A stretch of DNA of 46,307 nucleotides from Microbacterium saccharophilum (GCF_007992455.1 NZ_BKAH01000017.1:1-46307); one strand, 5' to 3'; positions 35,464 through 45,403 are shown, counted from the stretch's first letter. Made by a program: numbers and translations. Notes: a model not told the origin generated them from the letters alone.

Positions 35464-35485
35464 CGCCGACGTCAGGACACTCCCC

Positions 35486-36523
35486 ATGAACATCACTCCG
35501 CTCATCTGGGTCATCACGATCGCGGTCACCATCGCGTTCTTCGTCTATGAGTTCTTCGCGCATGTGCGCAAGCCGCACGAGCCGAGCATCGGCGAGGCGG
35601 CGCGCTGGTCGGCCTTCTACATCGGTCTCGCGCTGCTGTTCGGTGTCGGCGTCGGCATGGCGTCGGGGTGGACGTACGGCGGTGAGTACTTCGCCGGCTA
35701 CCTGACCGAGAAGGCCCTGTCGATCGACAACCTCTTCGTCTTCCTCATCGTCATGGCGAGCTTCGCGGTGCCGAAGATCTACCAGCAGAAGGTGCTGATG
35801 ATCGGGATCGTCATCGCGCTCATCATGCGCGGCCTCTTCATCGCGGTCGGTGCCGCCCTCATCGAGAACTTCTCCTGGGTCTTCTACGCGTTCGGGGCGC
35901 TGCTGCTCTTCCTCGCCTACCGCCAGGCGTTCGCGCATGGCGACGCCAACCCGGCGGAGGGCCGGTTCATGCGCGCCGTTCGGCGGGTGCTGCCGGTGAG
36001 CGACGAGTACGACGGCGACCGGCTGACCATCGCCCGGGACGGGCGGCGGTTCGTCACTCCGATGCTGCTCGTGATCGTCGCGATCGGGTTCGTCGACCTC
36101 ATCTTCGCCGTCGACTCGATCCCGGCGATCTACGGCCTCACGAACGAGGCGTACATCGTCTTCACCGCCAACGCCTTCGCGCTCATGGGTCTCCGGCAGC
36201 TCTACTTCCTGATCGGCGGTCTGCTAGAGCGGCTCGTGTACCTCGCGCAGGGACTCGCCGTCATCCTGGCGTTCATCGGCGTGAAGCTCCTCATCCACGC
36301 CCTGCACAAGAACGAGCTGCCGTTCATCAACGGCGGCGAGCCGATCACGGTGATCCCCGAGATCCCGATCTGGCTGTCGCTGCTCTTCATCGCCGCGACC
36401 GTCGCCGTGGCCACCGCTTCCAGCCTCGTCAAGACCCGCGGGGACCGCCTTCGCGAGCCGGAGGATGCGCTGACGGACCAGTCCCGTGATGCGTCCGACT
36501 TACGAAGCCGGCACCGGAAATGA
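35486..36523 (+). CDS. TerC/Alx-family membrane protein, probable manganese exporter
   Basis: 345-residue inner-membrane protein with about nine helices. EKALSIDNLFVF and FVDLIFAVDSIPAI are the two conserved acidic motifs of TerC/Alx. The family exports Mn2+ or loads it into secreted proteins. Its leader is a Mn2+ riboswitch, so production should rise with manganese. It ends with a hydrophilic tail SDLRSRHRK. AGGA (35473-35476) lies nine bases upstream of the ATG. Confidence 0.93.
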   Translation: MNITPLIWVITIAVTIAFFVYEFFAHVRKPHEPSIGEAARWSAFYIGLALLFGVGVGMASGWTYGGEYFAGYLTEKALSIDNLFVFLIVMASFAVPKIYQQKVLMIGIVIALIMRGLFIAVGAALIENFSWVFYAFGALLLFLAYRQAFAHGDANPAEGRFMRAVRRVLPVSDEYDGDRLTIARDGRRFVTPMLLVIVAIGFVDLIFAVDSIPAIYGLTNEAYIVFTANAFALMGLRQLYFLIGGLLERLVYLAQGLAVILAFIGVKLLIHALHKNELPFINGGEPITVIPEIPIWLSLLFIAATVAVATASSLVKTRGDRLREPEDALTDQSRDASDLRSRHRK

Positions 36524-36758
36524 GACAATGGATGCTGCCGCGCTCGCGGATGTCGACCCCCCCCGCCCTTGCGGGAACGACGCATCCGCGTGCCCGCCCG
36601 GACCATCACCGGCGTGCTCGTCGTGATCGGATTCCGACAGTTCCCGCCACGCAGGTGGTGGATGGCGGGTCGACCGTCGAGGCAAGGTCAGGAGACTGTC
36701 CCTGTCCAGCCGCAGATGTCGAGTAAGGCGCTCACGCGCACTACGAGGGACCTCACGC

Positions 36759-37253
36759 ATGTTCACCCAAGGCCAGACGATCGTACACCCCCATCACGGC
36801 CCCGCCGTCGTTCGCGCCATCGTCCACCGGACGGTGCGCAACACATCGGTCGCCTACCTCGAACTCGCTGTCCTCGACTCGAAGCTCATCGTGAGCGTGC
36901 CCGTCGACCGGGCCGATGCCGTCGGGTTGCGGGCGGTGATGTCGCCCGAGGAGATCGAGGCGCTGCTCGCCGTCGTGCGGGCGCCGTCCGGCCCCGAGGT
37001 CGCTCAGTGGTCCCGGCGCTTCAAGGAGAACCGTGAGCGGCTGCGCACCGGCGACATCTTCACGCACGCCGCGATCGCCCGCGACCTCACGCGACGACTC
37101 GAATCCAAGGGGCTCTCGCAAGCCGAGCGCGACATGCTGCGCGAAGCTCGCAGGCCCATCGCCGTCGAGGTGTCGCTGTCGCTCGGCATCCCGATCGACG
37201 AGGCGGAAGGCATGCTGCACGCGGTCCAGGTGGAGGGCGCAGCAGCGGCCTGA
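36759..37253 (+). CDS. carD: CarD-family transcriptional regulator
   Basis: 164 residues. The N-terminal Tudor-like RNA-polymerase-binding domain begins MFTQGQTIVHPHHGPAVV and contains YLELAV; the C-terminal helical domain (about 75-150) has SRRFKENRERLRTGD and GLSQAERDMLREA, as in mycobacterial CarD. It stabilises the sigma-A open complex. Start supported by GAGGGA about nine bases upstream. The 235 bases between terC and this gene hold no gene and no clear promoter. Confidence 0.93.
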   Translation: MFTQGQTIVHPHHGPAVVRAIVHRTVRNTSVAYLELAVLDSKLIVSVPVDRADAVGLRAVMSPEEIEALLAVVRAPSGPEVAQWSRRFKENRERLRTGDIFTHAAIARDLTRRLESKGLSQAERDMLREARRPIAVEVSLSLGIPIDEAEGMLHAVQVEGAAAA

Positions 37254-37261
37254 GGGCGCGG

Positions 37262-38083
37262 TCAGGGCGCGGACCCGCTGTGGTCCGCGACATCGGGCTC
37301 GGCCCGGAGGATGTCCGCGATCTCCTCTTCGGGCCGAGGAGCGACGCTCTCGTCCTCCTCGAGCTCCGGAACCGTCGGCTCGCCGGGCGCAGGGACGTGG
37401 TGCTCGTGGTGCGATTCGGACGTCATGGCGCGATCCCTTCGTTCGTGGACTCCGTGCCCCGGCGCGGGGATCTCGAGCAGGTGCAGGAAGTCCTCGAACA
37501 ACCCCACCATGTCGACGGCGTCGGGGTCCAGGAGCCACTGCAGCTGCAGGCCGTCCATCATGGCCGTGACGAGCTGACCGACGCGGCGCGGGTCGAGGTC
37601 GCGACGCATCTCGCCGCTGTCCTGCAGACGGGAGAAGGACGCGTCATCCTGGTGGCGGATCTGCCGGTATCGCTCGCGGAACGACTCATGAGCCGGATGC
37701 TGCGGATCCGTCGCCTCCGCCGACAGCACGACGTGCAGGGCGACGAGGCCGGGGGACTGGGCGTTGCGGGCGACCTGGTCGCGCATCGTGTCGACGAATC
37801 CGACCCCCGCGGCCTCTGATGCCTCGCGGCGCACGCGATCCATCTCGTCTCGCTCGGCGATGGTGGCGGCCAGCAGCCCCACCTTCGAGCCGAAGTGGTG
37901 CAGGAGCCCCGCGTCGGAGATGCCGACGCGGCGCGCGATCTCGCGCAGCGAGGTACCGCGGTACCCCTGTTCGCCGAAGACCTCGACCGCCGTCGACAGG
38001 ATCCTCGTCCGCCGTTTGTCGCCTCGCACCTTCCGGAGGTCGGTGCGCGCGGCCATCGCGGCCGGTGGATGTTCGTCGGTCAT
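37262..38083 (-). CDS. TetR/AcrR-family regulator of the sugar operon
   Basis: 273 residues. The HTH (about 28-65) reads SLREIARRVGISDAGLLHHF. The C-terminal domain ends in an unusual acidic and His-rich tail (residues about 225-273: SHHEHHVPAPGEPTVPELEE). It converges with carD (8 bases between stops) and diverges from the ABC sugar operon, sharing 115 bases that contain a dyad. A TetR protein in this place, rather than LacI, is less usual for sugar operons but known for beta-glucoside clusters of actinobacteria. Confidence 0.9.
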   Translation of the reverse strand: MTDEHPPAAMAARTDLRKVRGDKRRTRILSTAVEVFGEQGYRGTSLREIARRVGISDAGLLHHFGSKVGLLAATIAERDEMDRVRREASEAAGVGFVDTMRDQVARNAQSPGLVALHVVLSAEATDPQHPAHESFRERYRQIRHQDDASFSRLQDSGEMRRDLDPRRVGQLVTAMMDGLQLQWLLDPDAVDMVGLFEDFLHLLEIPAPGHGVHERRDRAMTSESHHEHHVPAPGEPTVPELEEDESVAPRPEEEIADILRAEPDVADHSGSAP

Positions 38084-38128
38084 ACGCCACTCCCTTGCGA
38101 GCGTTTCGATCTGAGTCTATGGTGAACA

Positions 38129-38152
38129 AACTAAGCGAGCAGTCGCTAGGTT
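38129..38152. promoter_or_regulatory. Candidate TetR operator in the sugar-operon control region
   Basis: Imperfect dyad: AACTAAGCGA (38129-38138) and TCGCTAGGTT (38143-38152), four bases apart; the inner five pairs are perfect. It lies between the divergent regulator and the binding-protein gene. TTGACC (38156-38161) just beyond could be a -35 for the operon, though no clear -10 follows. Confidence 0.5.
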
Positions 38153-38198
38153 ACTTTGACCGGGTGGCGCAGCCGCCACACTCAATGAGGAGGACCCC

Positions 38199-39485
38199 AT
38201 GAAGATGGGACGCAAAGCGGTCGCGATCGGAGCGATCGGCATCGCGAGCATGCTGGCCCTGTCCGGATGCGGCCGCGCAGACGACGCAGGCACCGGCGGC
38301 GACGCCGAGGCCGGCACGATCGACGACGCACCTGCCACCGGTGAGATCACGATCTGGGCGATGGGCGAAGAGGGCGAGAACCTCGGCGACTTCGCGGACG
38401 CCTTCATCGAAGACAATCCGGATGCGAGCGTCACGGTCACCAACATCCCGTGGGCCGACGTCATGACGAAGTACCAGACCGCGGTCGCCGCGGGCACGGT
38501 GCCGGATGCCATCATGATCGGCTCATCCCTGCTGCCCTCGATGGTCGCCGCCGGGGGCCTCGCACCGGTCCCCGACGGCGTGGTCGACGAGGACACGCTC
38601 AACGAGACGGCCGCGGAGTCTGTCATCGTCGAAGGCACCGCGTACGCCGTGCCGTGGTACGTGGAGACCCGTGTCATGTACTATCGCACGGATCTCGCCG
38701 AGAAAGCCGGTGTCGAGCCGCCCGCCACATGGGACGATCTCACGGCGTTCGGTGAGGCGATGAAGGCCAACGGCGCGGACTACGGCATCCAGCTGCCGAT
38801 GGGCGACGCGGAGGACTCCACCCAGGTCATCCTGCCGTTCTACGCGCAGGCCGGTGGCGAGGTGCTGAACGACGACGGTGACGCCTACGCCTGGGATGAG
38901 GCAGCGCTGACCGACGCGCTGGAGTACTACGCCTCGTTCTTCACCGAGGGCCTCGCACCCATGTCCGGCTACGGCGATGCGCAGACCGCGGCGTTCGCCG
39001 ACGGGTCGAATCCGTCGTTCATCTCCGGTCCGTGGATGATCGGTGTGCTCGGTGACCAGGAGTCCCCCGAGTGGGTCGACGCGAACGTCGGCACGGCCCC
39101 TGTGCCCGCCGGCGCCGACAACAACGACTCCTACCTCGGTGGTGGACACCTCGGCGTGTTCGAGGATGCCGAGAACGCGGACGGCGCGTGGAAGCTCATC
39201 CGCTGGCTGTCCGACGCCGACACGCAGCAGGCCTGGTTCGAGCAGGTGAACGCCCTTCCCGCCGTCAGTTCTGCACTGGACGCGGAGCCGTTCACGTCGG
39301 ACCCGCGCCTCACGGTGCTCAACGACCAGCTCGAGAACACCGTCGCGCCGCCGTCGGTGCCGAGCTGGAACGAGATGTCGGCCTTCATCGAGACCGAGGC
39401 CGAGAAGGTCGCCAACGGCAGCAGTGCCGCGGACGCGGCTGGGGCGATCATCGCCAAGGCCGAGTCCCTCGGCACGGGCTGGTAA
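38199..39485 (+). CDS. Sugar ABC transporter substrate-binding lipoprotein
   Basis: 428 residues. Lipobox ALSGC with Cys24. The body is a family 1 extracellular solute-binding protein (EITIWAMGEEGENLGDF, MIGSSLLPSM, YAVPWYVETRVMYYRTDL). AGGAGGA lies four bases before the ATG. First gene of a binding-protein, permease, permease, glycosidase operon without an ATPase, which as usual in actinobacteria would be supplied by a shared MsiK-type protein elsewhere. Confidence 0.93.
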   Translation: MKMGRKAVAIGAIGIASMLALSGCGRADDAGTGGDAEAGTIDDAPATGEITIWAMGEEGENLGDFADAFIEDNPDASVTVTNIPWADVMTKYQTAVAAGTVPDAIMIGSSLLPSMVAAGGLAPVPDGVVDEDTLNETAAESVIVEGTAYAVPWYVETRVMYYRTDLAEKAGVEPPATWDDLTAFGEAMKANGADYGIQLPMGDAEDSTQVILPFYAQAGGEVLNDDGDAYAWDEAALTDALEYYASFFTEGLAPMSGYGDAQTAAFADGSNPSFISGPWMIGVLGDQESPEWVDANVGTAPVPAGADNNDSYLGGGHLGVFEDAENADGAWKLIRWLSDADTQQAWFEQVNALPAVSSALDAEPFTSDPRLTVLNDQLENTVAPPSVPSWNEMSAFIETEAEKVANGSSAADAAGAIIAKAESLGTGW

Positions 39486-39490
39486 ACACG

Positions 39491-40417
39491 ATGGCGCTCG
39501 CGTCGACGAGCGCGGCTGGGCGGCGAGGAGGATTCGCCGCCCAGCGGCGCCGCACCGCGGTGGCGGCCTGGCTGTTCGCCCTCCCGTTCGTCGCGATCTT
39601 CGCGGTGTTCATGCTGGGGCCGCTGATCGGCTCGTTCGCGATGTCGTTCACCGATCTCGGTGTGAAGGATCTGCGGACACCGTTCTCCGTCAACCCCGTC
39701 GGGTTCGACAACTTCGTCGCCCTTTTCCAGGACGAGCTGTTCGTCAAGTCGATCTTCAACACGTTCTACTTCGTCATCGTCGGCATCCCGCTGACGATGG
39801 CGGCGGGGCTGCTCCTCGCCGTCGCCCTCAACTCGGGCATCGAGAAGTTCCGGAGCGTCTACCGGGTCGGCTATTACACGCCGGTCGTGACCTCGATCGT
39901 CGCGGTCGCCGTCGTGTGGCGCTTCATCCTGCAGGACTCCGGCCTCGCGAACACCGTCCTCTCCTGGGTGGGCATCGACGGCCCGGACTGGCTCAACGAT
40001 CCGTTCTGGGCCATGCCCTCGATCATCGCGATGGGTGTCTGGCGGAACATGGGCACGCTCATGATCATCTTCCTGGCCGGCCTCCAGGCCGTGCCGCGGG
40101 AGCTCTACGAAGCCGCCGAGGTCGATGGCGCGGGATCGTGGCGGAGGTTCACCGGCATCACCCTGCCGCTCATGCGCCCGACGCTCCTCCTCGGGGCCGT
40201 CCTGCTGTCGGTCGGGTTCCTGCAGGTGTTCGAGGAGCCGTTCGTCATGACCCAGGGCGGGCCGCTGAACTCGACCCTCTCCATCAGCTACTACGTCTAC
40301 AACCAGTTCGGCTACGGCGACTACTCGCTGGCATCCGCTGCCGCCTACGTGCTGTTCGCCTTCATCGCGGCGCTCTCGGCCGTGCAGTTCCGCCTGCTGC
40401 GCTCGAAGGACAACTGA
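39491..40417 (+). CDS. Sugar ABC transporter permease (MalF type)
   Basis: 308 residues, six membrane helices. EAA motif: YEAAEVDGAGSWRRFTGITL. It starts five bases after the binding-protein stop; only a GGTAA stands in for a ribosome site, so it may be coupled. The upstream open frame overlaps the binding-protein gene and is rejected. Confidence 0.92.
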   Translation: MALASTSAAGRRGGFAAQRRRTAVAAWLFALPFVAIFAVFMLGPLIGSFAMSFTDLGVKDLRTPFSVNPVGFDNFVALFQDELFVKSIFNTFYFVIVGIPLTMAAGLLLAVALNSGIEKFRSVYRVGYYTPVVTSIVAVAVVWRFILQDSGLANTVLSWVGIDGPDWLNDPFWAMPSIIAMGVWRNMGTLMIIFLAGLQAVPRELYEAAEVDGAGSWRRFTGITLPLMRPTLLLGAVLLSVGFLQVFEEPFVMTQGGPLNSTLSISYYVYNQFGYGDYSLASAAAYVLFAFIAALSAVQFRLLRSKDN

Positions 40418-40418
40418 C

Positions 40419-41309
40419 ATGGCCACCATCACGAACGCACCCGTCACGCTGCCCGCGGCGGCGGAGACCCGCCCGCCGGGTCGCAGCCGCCGCCCCGCCT
40501 GGTCGCGCGCCGCGACGTACATCGCGCTGACCATCGGGCTCATCGTGACCCTGATGCCCTTCATCTGGATGCTGCTCGGCAGCTTCAAGACGCAGGGCGA
40601 GCTCCTGCAGCGCCCCATCACGTGGTGGCCCGAGCAGGCGACGCTCGACAACTACTCGCGTTGGCTGACGCAGCTGGACTACGGGCAGTTCTTCTTCAAC
40701 TCGGTGTTCGTCGCTCTCGTGGTCGTGCTCGGCAACATCGCGTTCTGCTCGATGGTCGCGTACGCCCTCGCGAAGATGCAGTTTCCCGGCAAGAAGGCGC
40801 TGTTCCTCCTCGTGCTGCTGACGCTCATGGTGCCGGGCGTCGTGACTCTCGTGCCGATGTTCGTCCTCGTGGCCAACATGGGGCGCGTCGACACCTATCC
40901 GGCCCTGATCCTGCCGTTCCTGGCCGGTCCACTGGGCGTCTTCCTCATGCGGCAGTTCATCATGGGCGTCCCGGACGCACTGCTCGAGGCGGCGCGGATC
41001 GACGGGGCGGGGGAGTTCCGCATCTTCCTCCGCATCGTCATGCCGCAGTGCGGCCCGGCGATCGCGACGCTCGCGATCCTCACCTTCCTGGGCTCGTGGA
41101 ATAACTTCCTGTGGCCCCTCGTGGTGGCCCAGACCGAGAAGATGTACACCCTGCCGGTCGCGCTGTCGCTGTACTCGGTCGGATCGAACGGCACCTTCTA
41201 CGGCCTGCTGATGGCCGGGTCGGTGCTCGTCGTCACGCCGATCCTCATCCTGTTCCTCTTCCTCCAGCGCTACTTCGTGCAGGGAATCGCCATGACCGGG
41301 CTCAAGTGA
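40419..41309 (+). CDS. Sugar ABC transporter permease (MalG type)
   Basis: 296 residues, six membrane helices, EAA motif LEAARIDGAGEFRIFLRIVM. ATG one base after the previous stop. With its partner it forms the membrane channel for an imported disaccharide or glucoside. Confidence 0.92.
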   Translation: MATITNAPVTLPAAAETRPPGRSRRPAWSRAATYIALTIGLIVTLMPFIWMLLGSFKTQGELLQRPITWWPEQATLDNYSRWLTQLDYGQFFFNSVFVALVVVLGNIAFCSMVAYALAKMQFPGKKALFLLVLLTLMVPGVVTLVPMFVLVANMGRVDTYPALILPFLAGPLGVFLMRQFIMGVPDALLEAARIDGAGEFRIFLRIVMPQCGPAIATLAILTFLGSWNNFLWPLVVAQTEKMYTLPVALSLYSVGSNGTFYGLLMAGSVLVVTPILILFLFLQRYFVQGIAMTGLK

Positions 41310-41329
41310 GCTCAGACAAGGACCCATCC

Positions 41330-42502
41330 ATGACCACGCTCACCTTCCCGGACGGATTCCTGTGGGGCGCCGCGACCGCGGGCCACCAGATCGAGGGGGG
41401 CAACGTGAACAGCGACTGGTGGCCGCGCGAGGTCGCCCCGGGCACCGACATCCCGGAGCCCTCCGGCGATGCCGCCGACAGCTACCACCGCTACCGGGAA
41501 GACATCACCCTCCTCGCCGAGGCGGGCCTGGACACCTACCGCTTCTCGCTGGAGTGGTCGCGCATCGAGCCGGAGGAGGGGATGGTCTCCCGTGCGGCGC
41601 TCGACCACTATCGCCGCGTCATCGACTGCTGCCACGAACTCGGCGTGAACGCGGCCGTCACGATCTACCACTTCACGACCCCGCGCTGGTTCGCCGATGA
41701 CGGCGGCTGGCGCAACCCTGCATCCGTCGATCGCTTCGCGCGCTTCGTCGAGATCGTGCTGCCGCTGCTGCACAGTGCCTCACACGTGTTCACGATCAAC
41801 GAGCCCAACATCCTCGCGATGATCTTCGCAGGCAAGGAGGGCAACCAGCAGATCCAGGCCGGCGCCCTTCCCGAACCGGATGCCGTCGTCACGGAGCACA
41901 TCATCGCCGCCCACCACCGGGCCGTGGAACTCGTGCGCACGACGGGCCGCCCCGTCGGCTGGCCCGTCGCGCCGCAGCAGTTCTTCGCCGATCCCGGCGC
42001 CGAAGAAGTCTTGCGGGCGTACGCGTATCCGCGCGAGACGATCTTCCTCGAGGCGTCACGCGGCGACGACTTCATCGGCGTGCAGGCGTACACGCGCACG
42101 CGCATCACGCTCGACGGGCCGCTTCCTGCGCCGGATGACGTGGAGCAGACCCTCACCGGCTGGGAGTACTACCCGCCGGCCATCGCCGAGGCTGCGCGGC
42201 TCGCGCATGACATCACCGGCCTGCCGGTGTTCGTCTCCGAGAACGGCATCGCGACCGCCGATGACGCCCGGCGCATCGACTACACCCGTGGCGCCCTGCA
42301 GGCCCTGCATGCCGAGATCGCCGCCGGGCTCCCCATGATCGGCTACCTGCACTGGTCACTGCTCGACAACTACGAGTGGGGGTCGTACGCTCCCACGTTC
42401 GGCCTCATCGCGTGGGACCGCGAGACGTTCGCGCGGCGTCCCAAGCCGAGCCTGGCGTGGCTCGGGGGCGTCGCGAAGGCGAATGCGGTCGAAGTCGACT
42501 GA
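41330..42502 (+). CDS. GH1 beta-glycosidase
   Basis: 390-residue cytosolic glycoside hydrolase. FLWGAATAGHQIEGG at the N-terminus; acid/base E158 in TINEPN; nucleophile E304 in VSENG; YLHWSLLDNYEW near the end. Typical GH1 enzymes have about 430-480 residues, so this is a short version, but every key motif is present. It would split the imported beta-glucoside or beta-galactoside. AAGGA lies upstream of the chosen ATG. Confidence 0.93.
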   Translation: MTTLTFPDGFLWGAATAGHQIEGGNVNSDWWPREVAPGTDIPEPSGDAADSYHRYREDITLLAEAGLDTYRFSLEWSRIEPEEGMVSRAALDHYRRVIDCCHELGVNAAVTIYHFTTPRWFADDGGWRNPASVDRFARFVEIVLPLLHSASHVFTINEPNILAMIFAGKEGNQQIQAGALPEPDAVVTEHIIAAHHRAVELVRTTGRPVGWPVAPQQFFADPGAEEVLRAYAYPRETIFLEASRGDDFIGVQAYTRTRITLDGPLPAPDDVEQTLTGWEYYPPAIAEAARLAHDITGLPVFVSENGIATADDARRIDYTRGALQALHAEIAAGLPMIGYLHWSLLDNYEWGSYAPTFGLIAWDRETFARRPKPSLAWLGGVAKANAVEVD

Positions 42503-42521
42503 GCGGCCGCGGTCTTGGGTG

Positions 42522-43027
42522 ATGAGCGGCATCGTCAGCATCGAGCTGCTGCTGGACCCCGAATCCGAGGAGCTCGTGCGCGTGGAGTGGGAGCGCCTGG
42601 CGGCTGCCGGCCTCTCCGTGCGGGGCGGCATACCTCCCCGAGCAACAGGCCGCACGTGACGCTGCTGGTGCGCCCTGCGCTGCCGCCGACGCGGTTCGAG
42701 GCTGCGCTCGCCGCCTTGCCGATCGCGCTGATGCTCGCCGAGCCCATCGTCTTCCGGCACGGCGACCGCGGCGTGCTGGCTCGGCGGATCGTGCCGACGG
42801 AGGAACTGCTGAGCTTCCACCGCGCCGTGCACGCTGCCGCCTTGCCAGGAGACGATGCCGCACACACGAAGCCCGGCGAGTGGACGCCGCATGTCACCCT
42901 GGCCAGACGCCTGCGGCTCGATGCGCTCGATCAGGCGCTCCGGCTCGTCGGTCCGCCGCATGCGGGTACCGGCATCGCCCTGCGCCGGTGGGACTCGGCG
43001 ACGCGTGAGGTCACGCCGATCGGGTGA
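42522..43027 (+). pseudogene. Frameshifted 2'-5' RNA ligase / phosphoesterase-like gene
   Basis: The first frame (ATG 42522, MSGIVSIELLLDPESEELVR) runs 45 codons to a stop at 42657-42659. The second frame then carries the rest: RPHVTLL and TPHVTLARR, the two HxTx motifs of the 2H phosphoesterase family. The switch lies near 42625-42645 and fits the loss of one base. Joined, the protein would be about 168 residues. It is either a true pseudogene or a sequencing error. Confidence 0.75.
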
Positions 43028-43101
43028 ACCGGTGGATGGTGACCCCGTCATCGTGCCAGCGGCACACCCAGCCGGCAGGGTTCTTGCACCGGTGAGACCG
43101 T

Positions 43102-43308
43102 TCAGTCCGGAACGTACTTGAACGAGAGCTGGATCCGCGCCCGGAACAGCAGCGCCCCGTCCTCGCCCACCACGACGTCCTGCTTCGTGACCTCGGCCAC
43201 GCGCAGGTCGTGCAGCGATCCGGCGGCCGTCGTGATGGCTTCGCGGGCCGCCTCCTCCCACGACGAGGCACTCGTGCCGATGACCTCGATCACTCGATAA
43301 ACGCTCAT
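43102..43308 (-). CDS. Dodecin (flavin-binding)
   Basis: 68 residues. VIEVIGTSASSWEEAAREAI and LRVAEVTKQD match dodecins, which form hollow 12-mers and store flavins. ATG with AGGAGGG upstream. The 65-codon upstream extension is rejected. Confidence 0.9.
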   Translation of the reverse strand: MSVYRVIEVIGTSASSWEEAAREAITTAAGSLHDLRVAEVTKQDVVVGEDGALLFRARIQLSFKYVPD

Positions 43309-43403
43309 CTCGACCCCTCCTTGCTCGATGCCGACACGCCCATACTGACCGCGGTCACGCACGGATGGAAGGGGCGCACCTGCGGTGCTGGGTATGCGAG
43401 GTC

Positions 43404-43871
43404 TCAGCCCATCCAGACGCCGCCGGAGTCCGGTCCGCGACGGTGATGCATCCTTCCACCATCGAGGGGCGCAGTCTCGTGCCCGGCAAGCGCGTGGATC
43501 CACGGTGGCTGCTGGTCCAGCGTCACCGACCCCGCACCGGTGGTGAAATACGCGACGACCGGAGGGCTCGCGACGAATTCCGCCGCGAGGCGAGGGGCAA
43601 GGGGAATGCCCACCAGCGCGGCGCGTGCGTGCAGGTTGCGCATGAGTCGCGCGAAGGCGTTCGGGTCGTCGGATGCCGGTTCCTGCGGCGGCACGGGGAG
43701 CCGGGCGCGCAGCTGGCCGACGATCTCGTCCTGCTGCGCGGGGGAGAGCCGCGTGAACGCGGCGGCGTACGCCCGGTCGGCGACACCGGTCGGGACGTTC
43801 CCCAGAACATAGGCGTACCGGGCGATCTGCTCGTCGTCGCTGATCTCACGCTGCGCCTGGCGCTTCTTCAC
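43404..43871 (-). CDS. Conserved hypothetical protein
   Basis: 155 residues from a GTG with GGAGGGG immediately upstream. KKRQAQREISDDEQIARYAY, YAAAFTRLSPAQQDEIV and a hydrophobic middle (VASPPVVAYFTTGAGSVTLD). All-helical N-terminus, soluble. No family name recalled. It lies between dodecin and SelO, all on the minus strand. Confidence 0.65.
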   Translation of the reverse strand: MKKRQAQREISDDEQIARYAYVLGNVPTGVADRAYAAAFTRLSPAQQDEIVGQLRARLPVPPQEPASDDPNAFARLMRNLHARAALVGIPLAPRLAAEFVASPPVVAYFTTGAGSVTLDQQPPWIHALAGHETAPLDGGRMHHRRGPDSGGVWMG

Positions 43872-43939
43872 TGCCCCTCCCGGCCGGTGTGGGTCAGCGT
43901 ACGCCGGCCCGGGCGCGTGATCCACCGGCCCATCCCCGA

Positions 43940-45403
43940 TCAGGTTCCGCAGAATGTGCGGTAGGCGCCGAAGGACTCCGGTGCCGGCGCCGCGTAACGC
44001 TCGAGCCCCGGACGTTCGACGTACGGGGCGGTGACGGCTCCGAGGAGTCGCTCGAAGGACCCCATGTCACCCGCGGCGGCGGCGTCGAGCGCCTCCTCCA
44101 CGAGGTGGTTGCGGGGGATGTAGGCCGGGTTCACGGCGTCCATGGCGTCGGGGTCCGGACCCAGCGCGCGCCAGCGCTCTGCCCACGCGTCGAAACCTGC
44201 CAGATCGAGGAACATCCCCCGGACGGCTCGGTCATCGCCGGTGGCGGCTGTGCGGAGAGCTCGGAAGAACGACGTGTAGTCGACGCGGCTGGTCCCCATC
44301 AGGGCGATCAGCTCTTCGATCAGCGGCGTGGTCTCCGGGTCGGCTGCCCGGTCGCGCAGTCCGAGCTTCGCCCGCATCCCGGCCAGCCAGGCGGCGTTGT
44401 AGTGCTGACGGAACGCGGCGAGTGACTCCTGCGCGAGCGCGATCGCCGCCTCGGGTTCCTCGTGCACGGCGGGGAGCAGGGCTTCCGCGAATCGCGCCAG
44501 GTTCCATTCGGCCGCGAGCGGCTGATTGCCGAAGGCGTAGCGTCCGCCGGTGTCGATGGAGCTGTAGACGGCGGCGGGATCGAACGCGTCCATGAACGCA
44601 CACGGCCCGTAGTCGATCGTCTCGCCCGAGATCGTCATGTTGTCGGTGTTCATGACGCCGTGGACGAAGCCGATCAGCATCCACTGCGCGATCAGGGACG
44701 CCTGGGCGGCGATGACCGCATCGAGAAGGGCCAGCGCCGGATTGTCCGCGTCGGACAGGAGCGGGTAGTGACGGTCGATCGCGTGCGCCGTCAGCCGGCG
44801 CAGCAGCTCCACATCGCCGGTCGAGGCCGCGTACTGGAAGCTGCCCACGCGGAGGTGACTGGATGCCACCCGGGTCAGCACGGCTCCCGGCAGCAGCGTC
44901 TCCCGCGCGACCTCGCGTCCCGTTGCGGTCACGGCCAGAGAACGCGTCGTCGGCACACCCAGCGCGTGCATCGCCTCGCTGACCAGATATTCGCGCAGCA
45001 TCGGGCCGAGCACCGCCCGACCGTCGCCCGCGCGGGCGAAGGGGGTACGCCCGGAGCCTTTGAGGTGGATGTCGCGGAGTCGGCCGTGCGCGTCGACGAC
45101 CTCGCCGAGGAGGAGCGCCCGCCCATCGCCGAGCACCGGGGAGTAGCCGCCGAACTGATGCCCGGCATACGCCTGCGCCACCGGTGCCGCCCCCTCCGGA
45201 ACCAGGGTGCCGGTCAGGACCCGCACACCGTCGGCGCTGCGCAGAAAGACCGAATCCCAACCCAGCTCGGCGGCCAGCGGCTCATTCAGGACGAGCAGCC
45301 GCGCCGCGACGGGATCCTCCGCGCGCCACGCCACCGCCAGCTCCGGAAGCTCCCGAGCGAACCGGCTCTCCAGAGTCACGCTTGCCTCCGCTACGCCGCT
45401 CAT
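43940..45403 (-). CDS. selO: SelO-family protein adenylyltransferase
   Basis: 487 residues (usual for the family). Pseudokinase-like fold with [39 protein letters not shown], and [16 protein letters not shown], which holds the metal-binding Asn/Asp. SelO transfers AMP to Ser/Thr/Tyr of target proteins and is linked to redox stress. The 16-residue upstream extension is rejected in favour of [13 protein letters not shown]. Confidence 0.93.
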   Translation of the reverse strand: MSGVAEASVTLESRFARELPELAVAWRAEDPVAARLLVLNEPLAAELGWDSVFLRSADGVRVLTGTLVPEGAAPVAQAYAGHQFGGYSPVLGDGRALLLGEVVDAHGRLRDIHLKGSGRTPFARAGDGRAVLGPMLREYLVSEAMHALGVPTTRSLAVTATGREVARETLLPGAVLTRVASSHLRVGSFQYAASTGDVELLRRLTAHAIDRHYPLLSDADNPALALLDAVIAAQASLIAQWMLIGFVHGVMNTDNMTISGETIDYGPCAFMDAFDPAAVYSSIDTGGRYAFGNQPLAAEWNLARFAEALLPAVHEEPEAAIALAQESLAAFRQHYNAAWLAGMRAKLGLRDRAADPETTPLIEELIALMGTSRVDYTSFFRALRTAATGDDRAVRGMFLDLAGFDAWAERWRALGPDPDAMDAVNPAYIPRNHLVEEALDAAAAGDMGSFERLLGAVTAPYVERPGLERYAAPAPESFGAYRTFCGT

